DNA of 64,000 nucleotides. Origin: Pseudomonas xantholysinigenes. GTDB taxonomy: Bacteria; Pseudomonadota; Gammaproteobacteria; Pseudomonadales; Pseudomonadaceae. Below, one piece after another: positions 63,192 through 64,000 of this stretch. The notes below the pieces were generated by a model. It was not told where the DNA came from, made no database searches, and worked only from the letters and a program-made list of their open reading frames with translations. The number at the start of each line of letters is the position of its first letter. Within the stretch, counting starts at the first letter, position 1. Made by a program: the position numbers and the translations under genes. Location of the stretch: contig NZ_CP077095.1 of assembly GCF_014268885.2 (NCBI RefSeq), positions 5,517,001 to 5,581,000 of the forward strand, written 5' to 3'.

Positions 63192-63216
63192 AAAAAGCCC
63201 CTGGCGAACCAGGGGC
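63192..63216 (-). terminator. Intrinsic terminator after the autotransporter gene
   Basis: On the minus strand an 8-bp stem (GCCCCTGG / CCAGGGGC, TTCG loop) is followed by five T. It separates the autotransporter from hcnABC. Confidence 0.9.
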
Positions 63217-63258
63217 CATAGCGTCACACCTCTCATATCGGGGCGTGTTGCCGACCTA

Positions 63259-64000
63259 TCAGAACGCCCAGTCCAAGCTCAGGCCGACCCCGTGGCTCTT
63301 GTCGCGGCTGCCCAGCAGGCCGTTGTAGTCCAGATTGACCCGCGCCTGGCGGCCCAGGGCGATCCCCGCCCGCGCACCGACTACCGCCGCATCACGATCC
63401 AGCGACAGCGCCTGGACCTTGTAGGTATCGCCCTGGCCCGCGAAGGCCAGGTGCTGATCAGATCCGGTGGCGCTCAGGTTGTGCTGCCAGCCCAGGCTGG
63501 CGGACAGCTCCACTGCCTGGCCGCTGGACAACTGCAGCTGCTTGCCGGCGCGCATGCCCAGGGTCGAGAGCCAGGCGTCACGGTTATCCTGGCCACCCTT
63601 GAGCGCGGCCGCGCCACCATGTTCCTTGAAGCTGTCGCTGGCGATATGCACATAGGCCAGGTTGGCGAACGGCTCCAGCGCCACGCTCGGCAACGCGACC
63701 TTCCAGGCGGCCTCGCCGAACACCTGGGTGCTCTGCGCGTCGCGCTTGCTCTTCTGGCGATCGCTGACTTCGTTGTACTGCAGCTCGCGCTTGGTCTCGA
63801 TGCGGTGCCAGCTGTGGCTGACGCCCGCGCTCAGGCGCATCTGTTCCAGTTCCTTGCCGGCATAGGCGCCCAGGTGGTAGCTATCGACACTGGCCGAGGA
63901 ATGACGCCCATCCCCCATGCTCAGCGAACTGTCGCTGTAGCCGGTGAAGACGCCGACGCGAGTGTCCTCGCTCATCTGCCCGTCGATGCCCAGCAGCAGG
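63259..64000 (-). CDS. Autotransporter, C-terminal beta-barrel (cut by window edge)
   Basis: At least 246 residues of the 3' end of a larger gene. The part seen is an autotransporter beta-barrel: DTRVGVFTGYSDSSLSM, SVDSYHLGAYAG, LEPFANLAYVHI and the last residues LSLDWAF, with the C-terminal Phe recognised by the Bam machinery. An ATG at 63975 lies inside the barrel and the frame continues past 64000 (GIDGQMSEDTRVGV), so the start and passenger domain are outside the window. The barrel sits in the outer membrane. The passenger's job cannot be told. Confidence 0.88.
   Translation of the reverse strand, partial: LLLGIDGQMSEDTRVGVFTGYSDSSLSMGDGRHSSASVDSYHLGAYAGKELEQMRLSAGVSHSWHRIETKRELQYNEVSDRQKSKRDAQSTQVFGEAAWKVALPSVALEPFANLAYVHIASDSFKEHGGAAALKGGQDNRDAWLSTLGMRAGKQLQLSSGQAVELSASLGWQHNLSATGSDQHLAFAGQGDTYKVQALSLDRDAAVVGARAGIALGRQARVNLDYNGLLGSRDKSHGVGLSLDWAF

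Overview
This window is a stretch of GC-rich chromosome from a fluorescent Pseudomonas of the P. putida group. The gene order (rubredoxin/rubredoxin reductase, ubiCA, phoBR, phoU-pstBACS, purEK, aspA, pycAB, uvrD-type helicase, pdxY, a zinc-starvation block, cls, cfa, lpd) is the one I recall from P. putida genomes. The intergenic spaces carry the usual Pseudomonas REP elements. A complete hcnABC (hydrogen cyanide synthase) operon near the right end points to an HCN-producing member such as P. entomophila or a close relative; that placement is inference.

Layout. 1-2.5 kb: rubredoxin pair and ubiquinone entry genes. 2.6-16.2 kb: the phosphate-starvation block, with phoB-phoR (plus strand), and a run on the minus strand, pstS, then pstC-pstA-pstB-phoU followed by a chemotaxis-type response regulator and an M23 peptidase. 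Pho boxes lie before phoB, pstC and pstS. 16.4-24.8 kb: an MFS transporter, a thioesterase, a hexose-6-phosphate mutarotase, two small envelope proteins, purEK with a structured leader, and a LysR regulator divergent from aspA. 25-31.7 kb: a group that looks devoted to polyamines and acetylation (AraC regulator, acetylpolyamine amidohydrolase, polyamine-binding protein, MocR regulator, PaiB-like protein, two GNAT acetyltransferases). 31.9-36.5 kb: two-subunit pyruvate carboxylase and its divergent LysR regulator. 36.7-39.5 kb: an RpiR/HexR-type regulator facing a glucose-6-phosphate dehydrogenase across a clear palindromic operator.

39.6-50.7 kb: a membrane PAS-GGDEF-EAL protein, the helicase, a Tim44-like protein, an SMI1/KNR4-like protein, a Kef-type antiporter, a second thioesterase, pdxY and a DUF3301 protein. 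50.7-54.9 kb: a bidirectional Zur-type block (zinc GTPase, DUF1826, CobW-like GTPase on one side; a small secreted protein and folE2 on the other) around one Zur box. 54.9-59.8 kb: DUF3617 protein, cardiolipin synthase, cyclopropane fatty acid synthase and a stand-alone dihydrolipoamide dehydrogenase. 60-64 kb: hcnABC, with candidate ANR and RsmA/E sites, behind the 3' end of an autotransporter cut by the window edge.

Two sequence patterns cross gene boundaries. The DnaA-box nonamer TTATCCACA occurs at least 13 times, all inside genes and mostly in three clusters. A separate AGCTGCAAG/CTTGCAGCT inverted-repeat family sits in four gaps between genes of the same operon. I saw no rRNA, tRNA, CRISPR array, insertion sequence or prophage.
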